NCBI GenBank assembly: GCA_025450635.1
Contig: JANWHA010000020.1
Location: forward strand, 1-37,700
Direction of reading: 5' to 3'
DNA length: 37,700 nucleotides
Source of the DNA: Croceibacterium sp.
Lineage (GTDB): Bacteria > Pseudomonadota > Alphaproteobacteria > Sphingomonadales > Sphingomonadaceae
In this document: piece after piece, positions 8,132 to 15,494 of the stretch
How the letters are laid out: each line of letters starts with the position of its first letter
How positions within the stretch are numbered: position 1 is the stretch's first letter
Program-made: the position numbers and the translations under genes
The notes under the pieces: model-generated
What the model saw: the letters and a program-made list of their open reading frames with translations, nothing else
What the model was told of the DNA's origin: nothing
Database searches by the model: none

Positions 8132-9166
8132 TCAGGCGTCCTTGCCCTCATAAGCCTCGACGATGCGGCCGACGATCGGGTGGCGGACCACGTCGGCGGC
8201 GGAGAAGCGGACCACCGCCATGCCGTCGATGCCGGAGAGGCGGCCGACCGCATCGGCGAGCCCGCTGCGCTCGTGGCCGCCGGGGATGTCGACTTGCTTG
8301 GGATCGCCGCAGACGACCATCCGGCTACCCTGACCGAAACGGGTGAGGAACATCTTCATCTGCTCGGGCGTGGTGTTCTGCGCTTCGTCGAGGATGACGA
8401 AGGCGTCGCTCAGCGTGCGGCCGCGCATGAAGGCGATCGGGGCGATCTCGATCTCGCCGCTGGCGAGGCGGCGGTCGACCTGCTCGGGCGGCATGCAGTC
8501 GTACAGCGCGTCGTACAGCGGGCGCAGGTAGGGATCGACCTTCTCCTTCATGTCGCCGGGCAAGAAGCCGAGCCGTTCTCCGGCCTCGACCGCCGGGCGC
8601 GACAGGATCAGGCGCTGGACGCTGCCGGTGATCAATTGGCTGACCGCCTGGGCGACCGCGAGGTAGGTCTTGCCCGTGCCGGCCGGGCCGAGCGCGAAGA
8701 TGATGTCCTTGCCGGCGAGGTGACGCATGTACTCCGCCTGCATCGCGGTCCTCGGCGCGATGGTCTTGCGGCGGGTGCGGATCATGATCGGCGGCTGCTT
8801 CGCCTCGCCGGTGACGATGCCCTCCAGCGTGGGCTCGCCGCACATCGCGATAAGCGCCTCGATCGCGCCCGAGTCGATGTCTTGCCCCGTCAGCAAGCGT
8901 TCGTGCATCGCCTTGAGCACCTCGCGGGCGCAATTGACGTCGCCGGGTGCGCCTTCGATGACGATCTTGTTGCCCCGCGCGCCGATGTAAACTCCAAGCC
9001 GATTCTCGATCTGGACCAGGTTGGCGTCGAATTCGCCGAACAGCGTACCGAGCACCCCTTGTTCGTTGAACGCGATTTCGGCCCGGGCGCGACGCGCGGC
9101 GTCGCGGCGGTCTTCGGGATGGCTTAGCGCCGCCTGGTTGTCGGCGCGGTCGGGTTTACGGGCCAT
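8132..9166 (-). CDS. PhoH family ATPase/RNA helicase-like protein
   Basis: A 344-residue PhoH-like protein. It has a KH-like N-terminal part (about 45-95, with NRLGVYIGARGNKIVIEG), a Walker A loop GPAGTGKT (160-167) and a Walker B FVILDEAQN (about 257-264). The segment SRPAVEAGERLGFLPGD is characteristic of PhoH. The family is thought to act in RNA metabolism, and linkage to ybeY supports a role in RNA turnover or ribosome maturation. The ATG at 9166 has a strong AAAGGAG ribosome site. It is divergent from the RcnB-like gene. Confidence 0.92.
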   Translation of the reverse strand: MARKPDRADNQAALSHPEDRRDAARRARAEIAFNEQGVLGTLFGEFDANLVQIENRLGVYIGARGNKIVIEGAPGDVNCAREVLKAMHERLLTGQDIDSGAIEALIAMCGEPTLEGIVTGEAKQPPIMIRTRRKTIAPRTAMQAEYMRHLAGKDIIFALGPAGTGKTYLAVAQAVSQLITGSVQRLILSRPAVEAGERLGFLPGDMKEKVDPYLRPLYDALYDCMPPEQVDRRLASGEIEIAPIAFMRGRTLSDAFVILDEAQNTTPEQMKMFLTRFGQGSRMVVCGDPKQVDIPGGHERSGLADAVGRLSGIDGMAVVRFSAADVVRHPIVGRIVEAYEGKDA

Positions 9167-9401
9167 GCGCTCCTTTCGCTGGAGCCGGATCGACCGGCTG
9201 CGAGGAAGATAGGCGCACGGGTCACGCGCGCAAGCTGCTCAGCGGCGGGCGGAGAGCCTGCGTTGGCGCTTTCCACAACTACCGAAGCATAAACGTCGCA
9301 TGAACCCGTTCCTTTCATCGCATGTCGTTCACATCCCGTCGGCGCCACAGGATAGCGGTTGCTCGAAAAACGTTTGGTGCGGAAGAAAAGGAGTTTTCAA
9401 G
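9167..9401. promoter_or_regulatory. Divergent intergenic region between phoH and the RcnB-like gene
   Basis: 235 bases without a convincing gene, holding the upstream regions of two divergent genes. I can see both ribosome sites (AAAGGAG on each strand, the plus-strand copy near 9387-9393), but no promoter pair that I would defend. Confidence 0.4.
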
Positions 9402-9884
9402 ATGCGCAAGCTTTTGATCGCCGCGCTTGCGGCCACCGCGCTGTTCCCTGGGGTCGCCGCGGCCCAGGGACACGGGCACTACCGGCACGAGCAACAGCAG
9501 CTCAACCGTGAACGGCGCCAGGTCATCAATGAACGGCGCGCGGTCAACAACCAGCGGCGCGTGATCAACAACGAACGGCGGCTCGTCAACAACGAGCGGC
9601 GCGGGGTCAACCGGAATTGGCGCGCCTATCGCGAAACCCACCGCCAGGTCTTCACCCGCCCGGCCTACATCGCTCCGCGCGGTTACAGCTATCGCCGGGT
9701 GGTGGTGGGCTATCGGCTGAACCCGGTGTTCTGGGGCCGTTCGTACCGGGTCTATGACTATGGCAACTTCGGTTTGCCGTGGCCCGGCCGCGGTCGGGCT
9801 TACGTCAGGTATGGCGACGACCTGCTGCTGATCAACGTCTACAACGGGCGCGTGCTCAGGGTTTACGAGGACTTCTTCTACTAA
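9402..9884 (+). CDS. RcnB-like exported protein with heptad repeats
   Basis: A 160-residue secreted protein. The signal peptide is MRKLLIAALAATALFPGVAAA, cut before QGHG. It is followed by six seven-residue repeats of the form (E/Q)RRxVNN (about 30-71), then a Tyr/Arg-rich C-terminal domain with GYRLNPVFWGRSYRVYDY and DDLLLINVYNGRVLRV, as in the RcnB (nickel/cobalt homeostasis, periplasmic) family. In sphingomonads this family is widespread, and metal handling has not been shown for most members. The ATG at 9402 follows AAAGGAG; an in-frame ATG at 9300 would place the signal peptide inside the protein and is rejected. It converges on miaB (10 bp gap) and interrupts the usual miaB-phoH neighbourhood. 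Confidence 0.78.
   Translation: MRKLLIAALAATALFPGVAAAQGHGHYRHEQQQLNRERRQVINERRAVNNQRRVINNERRLVNNERRGVNRNWRAYRETHRQVFTRPAYIAPRGYSYRRVVVGYRLNPVFWGRSYRVYDYGNFGLPWPGRGRAYVRYGDDLLLINVYNGRVLRVYEDFFY
9489..9614 (+). repeat. Six 21-bp tandem repeats inside the RcnB-like gene
   Basis: Units begin at 9489, 9510, 9531, 9552, 9573 and 9594. Each encodes seven residues of a basic (E/Q)RRxVNN type; the first (EQQQLNR) and last (ERRGVNR) are the most diverged. The codons differ between units while the protein pattern is kept, so the repeat seems to be under protein-level selection and not a fresh slippage product. Confidence 0.85.
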
Positions 9885-9894
9885 GTCGCGCGGG

Positions 9895-11229
9895 TTACGC
9901 GGCGGCCGGGACGCAAAGCTCGGCCGCCAGCGAGTTTGGGCCGGCGGTGCTCAGCGTGACTTCCGCGAGTTCGCCGATCGCGCTTTCGCCTTCGAAAAAC
10001 ACCGACTGGAGCCACGGGGACTTGCCGAGCCACTGGCCCGGCTTCTTGCCGTGGCGCTCGACGAGCACCGCGCAGCGCCGCCCGACGGAAGCCTGGTTGA
10101 AGGCGAGCTGGTCGCGATTGAGGGCGCCCTGCAGTCGCTGAAGGCGTTCTTCCATCACCTCTCGCCCGACTTGGCCGTCCATCACCGCGGCCGGCGTGCC
10201 CGGCCGGGCCGAGTACTTGAAGCTGAACGCGTGGGCGTAGCCGACCGTGTCGACCAGCTGCAGCGTCGCCTGGAAGTCGGCCTCGCTCTCGCCCGGAAAG
10301 CCGACGATGAAATCGCCACTGATGGCGATGTCCGGCCGGGCGGCCCGGAAGCGGTCGAGTGTCCGCAGATAGCTCTCAGCCGTGTGGCTGCGGTTCATCG
10401 CCTTGAGCACACGGTTGCTGCCGCTCTGCACCGGCAAGTGCAGGTACGGCATCAGCTTGTCGACCTCGCCGTGCGCCGCGACGAGCCCTTCGGTCACGTC
10501 GTTCGGATGACTCGTGGTGTAGCGAATTCGGTGCAAGTCCGGGAGCTTGGCCAGATCTCTTATCAACCCGTCGAGACCGAGGGCGCGGCCTTTCCCGTCC
10601 TCGCCGCGCCATGCGTTCACGTTTTGCCCGAGCAAGGTGATCTCGCGTGCGCCGGCCTCGACAAGGCGTTCAGCTTCGGCCCGCAAGTCGCGAAACGGGC
10701 GCGAGATTTCCGCCCCGCGAGTGTAGGGCACGACGCAATAGGTGCAGAACTTGTCACATCCTTCCTGCACCGTGAGGAACGCGCTCGGCCCCGCGCGGCG
10801 ACGGGCGGGGAGGGCGGCGAACTTGGCGTTGGCCGGCATCTCGGTGTCGGTCGCGCGGTCTCCCCGCACCGCCCTGTCGATCAACTCCGGCAAACGATGA
10901 TAGGCCTGCGGGCCGACAACCACGCCGACCGCCGGTGCCCGGGCCATGATCTCCTCGCCCTCGGCCTGGGCGACGCAGCCGGCGACCGCGATCAGCGGCT
11001 TCGAGCCATCGGCCTTCCACAGGCGGCCGATGTCGGAATAGACCTTCTCGGCCGCCTTTTCGCGAATGTGGCAGGTGTTGAGCACGACCAGGTCGGCTTC
11101 CTCGCCCTCAGGCGCCGGAGCGATGCCTTTCTCGGTCAATAGCTCGGCCATGCGCTCGCCGTCGTAGACGTTCATCTGGCAGCCGAAGCTCTTGACCCTG
11201 AAGGTGCCGGGTGACTCGCGCGTGTGCAT
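9895..11229 (-). CDS. miaB: tRNA-2-methylthio-N6-dimethylallyladenosine synthase MiaB
   Basis: A 444-residue radical-SAM methylthiotransferase that converts i6A37 to ms2i6A37 in tRNAs reading UNN codons. The N-terminal UPF0004 domain carries the three cysteines for the auxiliary cluster (FGCQMN Cys17, NTC Cys53, AGC Cys85). The radical-SAM domain carries CDKFCTYC (Cys158, 162, 165). A TRAM RNA-binding domain closes the protein (about 375-440). ATG start; 33 bases downstream of plsC on the same strand and the last gene of the long minus-strand run starting at nfu. Confidence 0.95.
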   Translation of the reverse strand: MHTRESPGTFRVKSFGCQMNVYDGERMAELLTEKGIAPAPEGEEADLVVLNTCHIREKAAEKVYSDIGRLWKADGSKPLIAVAGCVAQAEGEEIMARAPAVGVVVGPQAYHRLPELIDRAVRGDRATDTEMPANAKFAALPARRRAGPSAFLTVQEGCDKFCTYCVVPYTRGAEISRPFRDLRAEAERLVEAGAREITLLGQNVNAWRGEDGKGRALGLDGLIRDLAKLPDLHRIRYTTSHPNDVTEGLVAAHGEVDKLMPYLHLPVQSGSNRVLKAMNRSHTAESYLRTLDRFRAARPDIAISGDFIVGFPGESEADFQATLQLVDTVGYAHAFSFKYSARPGTPAAVMDGQVGREVMEERLQRLQGALNRDQLAFNQASVGRRCAVLVERHGKKPGQWLGKSPWLQSVFFEGESAIGELAEVTLSTAGPNSLAAELCVPAAA

Positions 11230-11262
11230 GGGGCCGGGGCTCTAGGCCAAGGGGCGGCCGAT

Positions 11263-11961
11263 TTAAAGCGCCAGCTCGCGCGCAATCGCGTGGCGTGCGG
11301 CAGCGGCGATCGCCTTGCGGTCGGCCAGCGCACGGCCGGCAAGCGGTGGCAGGAAGCGTAGCGTCAGGTGGACGCCGTGGGTGCGGCCGAGGATCTTGAA
11401 GGCGTTCGTCAGGCCGGGCTCTCCGGCAAGCCAGGCGATGTCGGCCGCGTCGGTGTAAATCAGCGCCACCGGCTGCACCGGCACTCCAGCCGGAAGCTGG
11501 CCGACGGCCGAGAGCAGCGCGCTCTTGAACGGGAGCAGCCCGCGCCCGTCTCCGGTGGTTCCTTCGGGGAACAGCGTCAGCCGCCGCCCACCGAGCGCGT
11601 CGCGGACTTGCGCCACCTGCCCGGCCACGGTGTGGCGGCGGTCGCGGGTAATGAACAGCGTGCCGTTCTGCTCGCACATCCATTTGAGCGCGGGGGATAC
11701 GGCAAGTCCGGAGTGCGCCACGAACGCAGTGCGCGAGACGGCAGCGAGCGCCATGATATCGAGCCAGCTCAGGTGGTTGGCGAGCAGCAGCGCATGCTTG
11801 CGCGGCTTGCCTTCGACGGTGAAGCGCAGGCCCGCGATCCAGCCGATTCCGCAAAGATAGGTTGGCGGGACGAGCGAGGGTTTTCCGGCGAGTCGAAGCA
11901 CGACGTGCAACGGAACGACCACGGCCGTCCACGCGAGCATGGCCGCCACTCGCGTCGCCAC
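11263..11961 (-). CDS. 1-acyl-sn-glycerol-3-phosphate acyltransferase (PlsC-like)
   Basis: A lysophosphatidic acid acyltransferase of the PlsC family (about 232 residues) that transfers a second acyl chain to lysophosphatidate at the inner membrane. The catalytic NHLSWLD (HX4D) and the glycerol-phosphate-binding FPEGTTGDG are present, and an N-terminal hydrophobic helix anchors it. The start is uncertain: the open frame runs back into fur without a good codon. GTG at 11961 gives VATRVAAMLAW; ATG at 11940 is the alternative. Either leaves a short gap after the fur stop (11993). It is the gene between fur and miaB in the operon. Confidence 0.88.
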   Translation of the reverse strand: MATRVAAMLAWTAVVVPLHVVLRLAGKPSLVPPTYLCGIGWIAGLRFTVEGKPRKHALLLANHLSWLDIMALAAVSRTAFVAHSGLAVSPALKWMCEQNGTLFITRDRRHTVAGQVAQVRDALGGRRLTLFPEGTTGDGRGLLPFKSALLSAVGQLPAGVPVQPVALIYTDAADIAWLAGEPGLTNAFKILGRTHGVHLTLRFLPPLAGRALADRKAIAAAARHAIARELAL

Positions 11962-11992
11962 GAGCAGCCAGCGCCAGCCGATGGCCGGCGCC

Positions 11993-12415
11993 TCAGTCCT
12001 CGCGATCGAGGCGGACGCCGTAGAGCTCCATGCGGTGGTCGACCAGGCGATAGCCGAGCTTTTCGGCGATCTGGCGCTGCAGCGCCTCGAGCTCGGGATC
12101 GACGAATTCGACGACGCGGCCGGTCTCGACATCGATCAGGTGGTCGTGGTGCGCCTCGGGGGTGGCCTCGTAGCGGGAGCGCCCGTCGCCGAAATCGTGC
12201 CGGTCGAGAATGCCCGCATCCTCGAACAGGCGCACGGTGCGATAGACCGTGGCGATCGAGATCTTCGGGTCGATCTCCGCGGCGCGGCGATGCAATTGCT
12301 CGACGTCGGGGTGGTCCTCGGCCTCGGACAGCACGCGAGCAATGACCCGCCGTTGCTCGGTGATCCGCAGGCCGCGCTCGGCGCAGAGTGCTTCGAGATC
12401 GATCGACTGGTGCAA
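11993..12415 (-). CDS. fur: Fur family transcriptional regulator
   Basis: A 140-residue ferric-uptake-regulator family repressor. The N-terminal winged helix (about 1-85) contains the signature SIATVYRTVRLFEDAGIL, and the dimerisation/metal domain starts with PEAHHDHLIDVETG (about 85-97). It lacks the C-terminal CxxC pairs that hold structural zinc in E. coli Fur, as is usual for alphaproteobacterial Fur/Mur proteins. The start is TTG at 12415: no ATG or GTG is available upstream before a stop, the protein begins at the conserved point (LEALCAERGLRITEQRR), and an AGGGA lies about 6 bases before it. A hairpin terminator sits only some 15 bases upstream. Confidence 0.92.
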   Translation of the reverse strand: MHQSIDLEALCAERGLRITEQRRVIARVLSEAEDHPDVEQLHRRAAEIDPKISIATVYRTVRLFEDAGILDRHDFGDGRSRYEATPEAHHDHLIDVETGRVVEFVDPELEALQRQIAEKLGYRLVDHRMELYGVRLDRED

Positions 12416-12430
12416 AAGGTCCCTACCGGA

Positions 12431-12470
12431 AACGAAAACGCCCCGTCACTATGGGCGGGGCGCTTCGTTA
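12431..12470 (-). terminator. Rho-independent terminator between mucR and fur
   Basis: On the minus strand a long stem forms from AACGAA plus CGCCCCG pairing with CGGGGCG and TTCGTT around a 10-base loop, with a TTTT run inside the right arm. The GC core (12439-12445 with 12456-12462) is perfect. It would end mucR transcripts. Because it lies directly before the fur start, it could instead act as an attenuator for read-through into fur. The stem is nearly symmetric, so it may work in both directions. Confidence 0.7.
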
Positions 12471-12499
12471 TTTCAACTCGGCCCGGTTGGCCGCTTCCC

Positions 12500-12943
12500 T
12501 CAGGCCGTAGCCTTCTTGCGCCGGCCGCGGCGCTGACCGGGCTTGCGGCCGAGGCCGATCTTCTTGGCCAGATCGCGGCGCTTGTCGGCGTAGTCGGGTG
12601 CGACCATCGGATAGTCCGACGACAGTCCCCAACGGGCGCGATAGGTATCCGGCGTCAGCCCGTGATCGGTCATCAGGTGGCGCTTGAGCATCTTCATCTT
12701 CTTGCCGTCTTCCAGGCAGACAATGTGGTCCCGCTTGACCGACGAGCGGATCGACACCGCCGGATCGGGCCGCTCCTCAGCCACGGGGCCTTGCTGGCCG
12801 AGGCCGGACAGCGTGCCGTAGATGTTCTGGATGAGCGACGAGACCTCGTCTGCGCTCAGCGAATTGTTGGATACATAGGACACCACAATATCGGTGGTAT
12901 GAGTGATCAGGGTTTCCTGCCGCTCCGCTGCGATTTCGTCCAT
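12500..12943 (-). CDS. MucR/Ros family zinc-finger transcriptional regulator
   Basis: A 147-residue MucR-type regulator (MDEIAAERQETLITHTTDIV). The N-terminal part (about 1-50) resembles the oligomerisation region of the family. The finger is Cys76-x2-Asp79-x9-His89-x4-His94 within VCLEDGKKMKMLKRHLMTDHG, followed by the conserved YRARWGLSSDYPMVAPDYA. A basic tail (GRKPGQRRGRRKK) ends it. In Brucella, Sinorhizobium and Caulobacter such proteins are global, H-NS-like silencers binding AT-rich DNA. Start: ATG at 12943 with AAAGG upstream; an open frame back to 13069 lacks family similarity. It sits between rimI and fur on the same strand with a 162-bp upstream gap, so it probably has its own promoter. 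Confidence 0.93.
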   Translation of the reverse strand: MDEIAAERQETLITHTTDIVVSYVSNNSLSADEVSSLIQNIYGTLSGLGQQGPVAEERPDPAVSIRSSVKRDHIVCLEDGKKMKMLKRHLMTDHGLTPDTYRARWGLSSDYPMVAPDYADKRRDLAKKIGLGRKPGQRRGRRKKATA

Positions 12944-13105
12944 TTGGCGAACCTTTCTATTATAACGGACGTTAATGTTTCGCCTGTCCCTCATTCTGAA
13001 TGGTTCGTGGCGAAGCCGCCGTGATACGGTCCAAAATGGACTTTTCAAGTGAAAATGAAGCGGCGGCACATGTTTTTAGATGGCGGGCAAGAAATGGGGC
13101 TTAAT
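12944..13105 (-). promoter_or_regulatory. Upstream region of mucR, relatively AT-rich
   Basis: 162 bases without a gene, visibly richer in A/T than its surroundings. A perfect TATAAT occurs on the minus strand (12959-12964), but it is only about 15 bases from the mucR ATG, which would put the transcription start on top of the ribosome site. It may be a binding site for MucR itself (autoregulation is known in the family), or chance. Confidence 0.35.
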
Positions 13106-13570
13106 TCAGGTCCGTGCGTATGTAATAGCGTCGAGCGGTCCCTTTGCCGCGCCGCGATAATAACTGCGCCGGCGCCCGACCGGCCGGAATCCGGCGCGGC
13201 GGTAGAGCGAGTCGGCCGGATTGCCGTCGCGCATTTCGAGGAACAGCCGGGCGGCCCCGCGCGCTTGCGCCGCGGCGATGAAGCGCTTCAGCAGCGCGGC
13301 GCCGAGTCCGCGCCCGCGATGCTCCGGATGAACCGCTATGAGCAGCAGTTCCTCCTCGTCGAGCGCGCCTCGCGACAGGACGAAGCCCGCGGCGGCTTGC
13401 CCGTCTTGCGGCGCGTCGCCCTCCGCGTTGGTAAGCAAGTAATAGGTGTTGGGAAGGATCAGCGCATCGCTGACCTGGCGCCGGGTCCACGCTTCGCCAA
13501 ACGCCGGATCGAAGGCGGATTCCATCACCGCCATGATCCGGTCGATATCGTCGAGCTGTGCGCCGATCAC
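13106..13570 (-). CDS. rimI: Ribosomal protein S18-alanine N-acetyltransferase (RimI-like)
   Basis: A 154-residue GNAT acetyltransferase. The acetyl-CoA loop is HPEHRGRGLG (about 81-90), followed by the late FLEMRDGNPADSLYRRAGF segment typical of RimI (N-terminal acetylation of S18 or related targets). Its start overlaps the end of tsaB by 4 bases (13567-13570), the widespread tsaB-rimI pairing, which is the main reason for choosing RimI over a generic GNAT. Confidence 0.88.
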   Translation of the reverse strand: MIGAQLDDIDRIMAVMESAFDPAFGEAWTRRQVSDALILPNTYYLLTNAEGDAPQDGQAAAGFVLSRGALDEEELLLIAVHPEHRGRGLGAALLKRFIAAAQARGAARLFLEMRDGNPADSLYRRAGFRPVGRRRSYYRGAAKGPLDAITYART

Positions 13571-14187
13571 CCGTTCGCCCCTGGCAGCCTCGCATCCGGG
13601 GGGCGACCGTAAATTGGCGCGAGGCCGCTGTCGAGAAGGGCGGGGGGCAGAAGAGGGAAGAACCGGGCGTCAGGCAGGATGTCTAATGCAATCATCCCAG
13701 GCCCGTCGAACTGCAGAAGTTCTTTGGCCTTGCTCCCCGCAGCGACCGAATAATGGATGTCCTGCAGGGCTTCCTCCGGCGTCTGCGAGCGTAACGCATG
13801 TTCCGGCAACCCGTCGCCACCGAAGGCCTGCACGAACCATTCTCCATGGCCGCCGCTCATGCACACCGTGACGGGGCCGGGATGCTGCTCGCGAGCCATC
13901 GCCGCGACCAGCGCCAGCGTCGGGTAGCCGAGCACTTCGGCATGCCACGCCAGCCCGAGCGCCCGAGCGGCGGCAAGGCCGATGCGCACGCCGGTGAAGC
14001 TGCCCGGGCCGAGCGAGACGACGATCCGCTCGGCGCGCCCCTTGCCGGGCAGCTCGGCGATCATAGGCACCAGCCGCTCGGCGTGGCCACGGCCGATCAC
14101 TTCGTACCGCGCATCCAGCAGCGCGCCGTCCTCGAACAGCGCGGCCGAGCAGGCTTCGGTCGCGGTCTCTATCGCGAGCGTTCGCAC
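13567..14187 (-). CDS. tsaB: tRNA threonylcarbamoyladenosine biosynthesis protein TsaB
   Basis: A 206-residue ASKHA-fold protein, the partner of TsaD in synthesis of t6A37 in ANN-decoding tRNAs. The N-terminal MRTLAIETATEACSAALFE and the GPGSFTGVRIGLAAARALG segment (about 61-79) are diagnostic. It overlaps rimI and is 6 bases downstream of the nitroreductase gene. Confidence 0.93.
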   Translation of the reverse strand: MRTLAIETATEACSAALFEDGALLDARYEVIGRGHAERLVPMIAELPGKGRAERIVVSLGPGSFTGVRIGLAAARALGLAWHAEVLGYPTLALVAAMAREQHPGPVTVCMSGGHGEWFVQAFGGDGLPEHALRSQTPEEALQDIHYSVAAGSKAKELLQFDGPGMIALDILPDARFFPLLPPALLDSGLAPIYGRPPDARLPGANG

Positions 14188-14193
14188 CGCCCG

Positions 14194-14793
14194 TCAGAGG
14201 ATGGTGTTGAACTTGTCGAAGTCGGGCCGCGGGCTGCGCCCGAAGATGCTCGCCGGGTCGCCGTAGCCGATGGCGCAGATGAAATTGCTTTTCCAGTGCG
14301 GCTCGCCGGCGAAAAAGTCGGCGTCGACCGCGGCGTTGTCGAAGCCCGACATCGGCCCGCAATCGAGGCCGAGCGCACGGGCGGCCAGCATCAGGTACGC
14401 GCCCTGGAGCGAGGAATTGCGGAACGCCTGGATCTCGCGCACCGCGAGCTTGTCCTCGCCGGCGAACCAGCTGCGAGCGTCGGTATGCGGAAACAGCCAC
14501 GGGAGCTCCTCGTGGAACTCCAGGTCCATCGCCACGATCGCGCACACCGGCGCGCTGGTGATCTTCGGCTGGTTCTTCTCGCCGGCGTATTGCGCCAGCC
14601 TCTGCTTGGCTTCCGGCGACTTGCACCACACGATCCGCGCCGGCTGCTGGTTGGCCGAGGTCGGGCCCATCTTCATCAGCTCGTAGATCGCGTGGAGTTG
14701 GTCCTCGCTCACGTCCTTGTCGAGCCAGCCGTTGTAGCTGCGCGCCTTGCGGAACAGCTGGTCGAGCGCGGTTTCGGGCAGAGCTTCGGCCAT
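14194..14793 (-). CDS. Nitroreductase family protein (malonic semialdehyde reductase RutE-like)
   Basis: A 199-residue FMN-dependent nitroreductase-fold enzyme. The N-terminal FRKARSYNGWLDKDVSEDQL and the MGPTSANQQPARIVW segment (about 43-57) match the RutE/HadB branch (NADH-dependent reduction of malonic semialdehyde in pyrimidine breakdown). There are no rut genes nearby, so the substrate remains a guess. It lies between nfu and tsaB with gaps of 19 and 6 bases, and is therefore co-transcribed. Confidence 0.82.
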   Translation of the reverse strand: MAEALPETALDQLFRKARSYNGWLDKDVSEDQLHAIYELMKMGPTSANQQPARIVWCKSPEAKQRLAQYAGEKNQPKITSAPVCAIVAMDLEFHEELPWLFPHTDARSWFAGEDKLAVREIQAFRNSSLQGAYLMLAARALGLDCGPMSGFDNAAVDADFFAGEPHWKSNFICAIGYGDPASIFGRSPRPDFDKFNTIL

Positions 14794-14812
14794 GCTGGGG
14801 CTTCCTCGAAAG

Positions 14813-15385
14813 CTAGGCGGCGCGGACTTCGGCGACCTCGGGCACGTAGTGCTTCAGTAGGCTTTCGATGCCGTGCTTGAGGGTGGCGGTCGAGCTTGGG
14901 CAGCCCGAGCAGGCACCCTGCATCTGCAGGTAGACGACGCCGTCGCGGAAACCGCGGTATTCGATATTGCCGCCGTCGCCGGCGACCGCCGGCTGGACGC
15001 GGGTTTCGATCAGCTCCCGGATCTGGGCGACGATCTCGGCGTCGGCCGGATCGTCGTCGATCTCCGGCTCGCCCGGAACGGCAATGCCGCTGGCGTCGCC
15101 GCCGGCGAACAGCGGGGCCTGGCTGACGAAGTGATCGAGCAGGATCGCCACCACTTGCGGCTTGAGCACCGACCAGTCGACGCTCGGCGCCGCCGTGACC
15201 GACACGAAATCGCGGCCGTAGAACACGTTCGTCACATCGCCGGTATCGAAGATCGCCTGCGCCAGGGGCGAGGCCTCGGCTTCCTCGTCGGAAGTGAACT
15301 CGCGAGTTCCCGCGGGCATCACCTGCTGCCCGGGCAGGAACTTGAGCGAGGCGGGATTGGGCGTGGTTTCGGTCTCAATGAACAT
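14813..15385 (-). CDS. NifU-like Fe-S scaffold/carrier (Nfu type)
   Basis: A 190-residue protein with an N-terminal Nfu domain (about 1-88, MFIETETTPNPASLKFLPG) and a C-terminal NifU domain (about 115-185) with the cluster-binding CSGC (Cys159, Cys162). It accepts and hands on [4Fe-4S] clusters. It heads the minus-strand run whose last member, miaB, needs two such clusters. It is divergent from the M16 peptidase gene across 109 bases. Confidence 0.92.
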   Translation of the reverse strand: MFIETETTPNPASLKFLPGQQVMPAGTREFTSDEEAEASPLAQAIFDTGDVTNVFYGRDFVSVTAAPSVDWSVLKPQVVAILLDHFVSQAPLFAGGDASGIAVPGEPEIDDDPADAEIVAQIRELIETRVQPAVAGDGGNIEYRGFRDGVVYLQMQGACSGCPSSTATLKHGIESLLKHYVPEVAEVRAA

Positions 15386-15412
15386 GGCCGCGATGTAGGC
15401 AGCGCAAGCCTC

Positions 15413-15456
15413 GCGGGCAAGCGTTCGCGCCTATTTGCGGGCAAAGCGCGCCTATT
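15413..15456. repeat. Imperfect direct repeat in the nfu/M16 divergent gap
   Basis: Two copies of GCGGGCAA(n)GCGCGCCTATT-like sequence, 15413-15435 and 15437-15456, the first carrying three extra bases. They lie between two divergent starts, where a regulator site would be expected; no known operator was recognised. Confidence 0.45.
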
Positions 15457-15494
15457 CACTGTCCCTTCATCCCTTCGCTGTCTATGGCAGCGTG

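Noticed and set aside
12959-12964. Perfect TATAAT as the mucR -10 element
   Set aside because: It lies only about 15 bases from the ATG, so the predicted start would fall on the ribosome site, and no -35 sits at a fitting distance. Kept only as a note on the upstream region.
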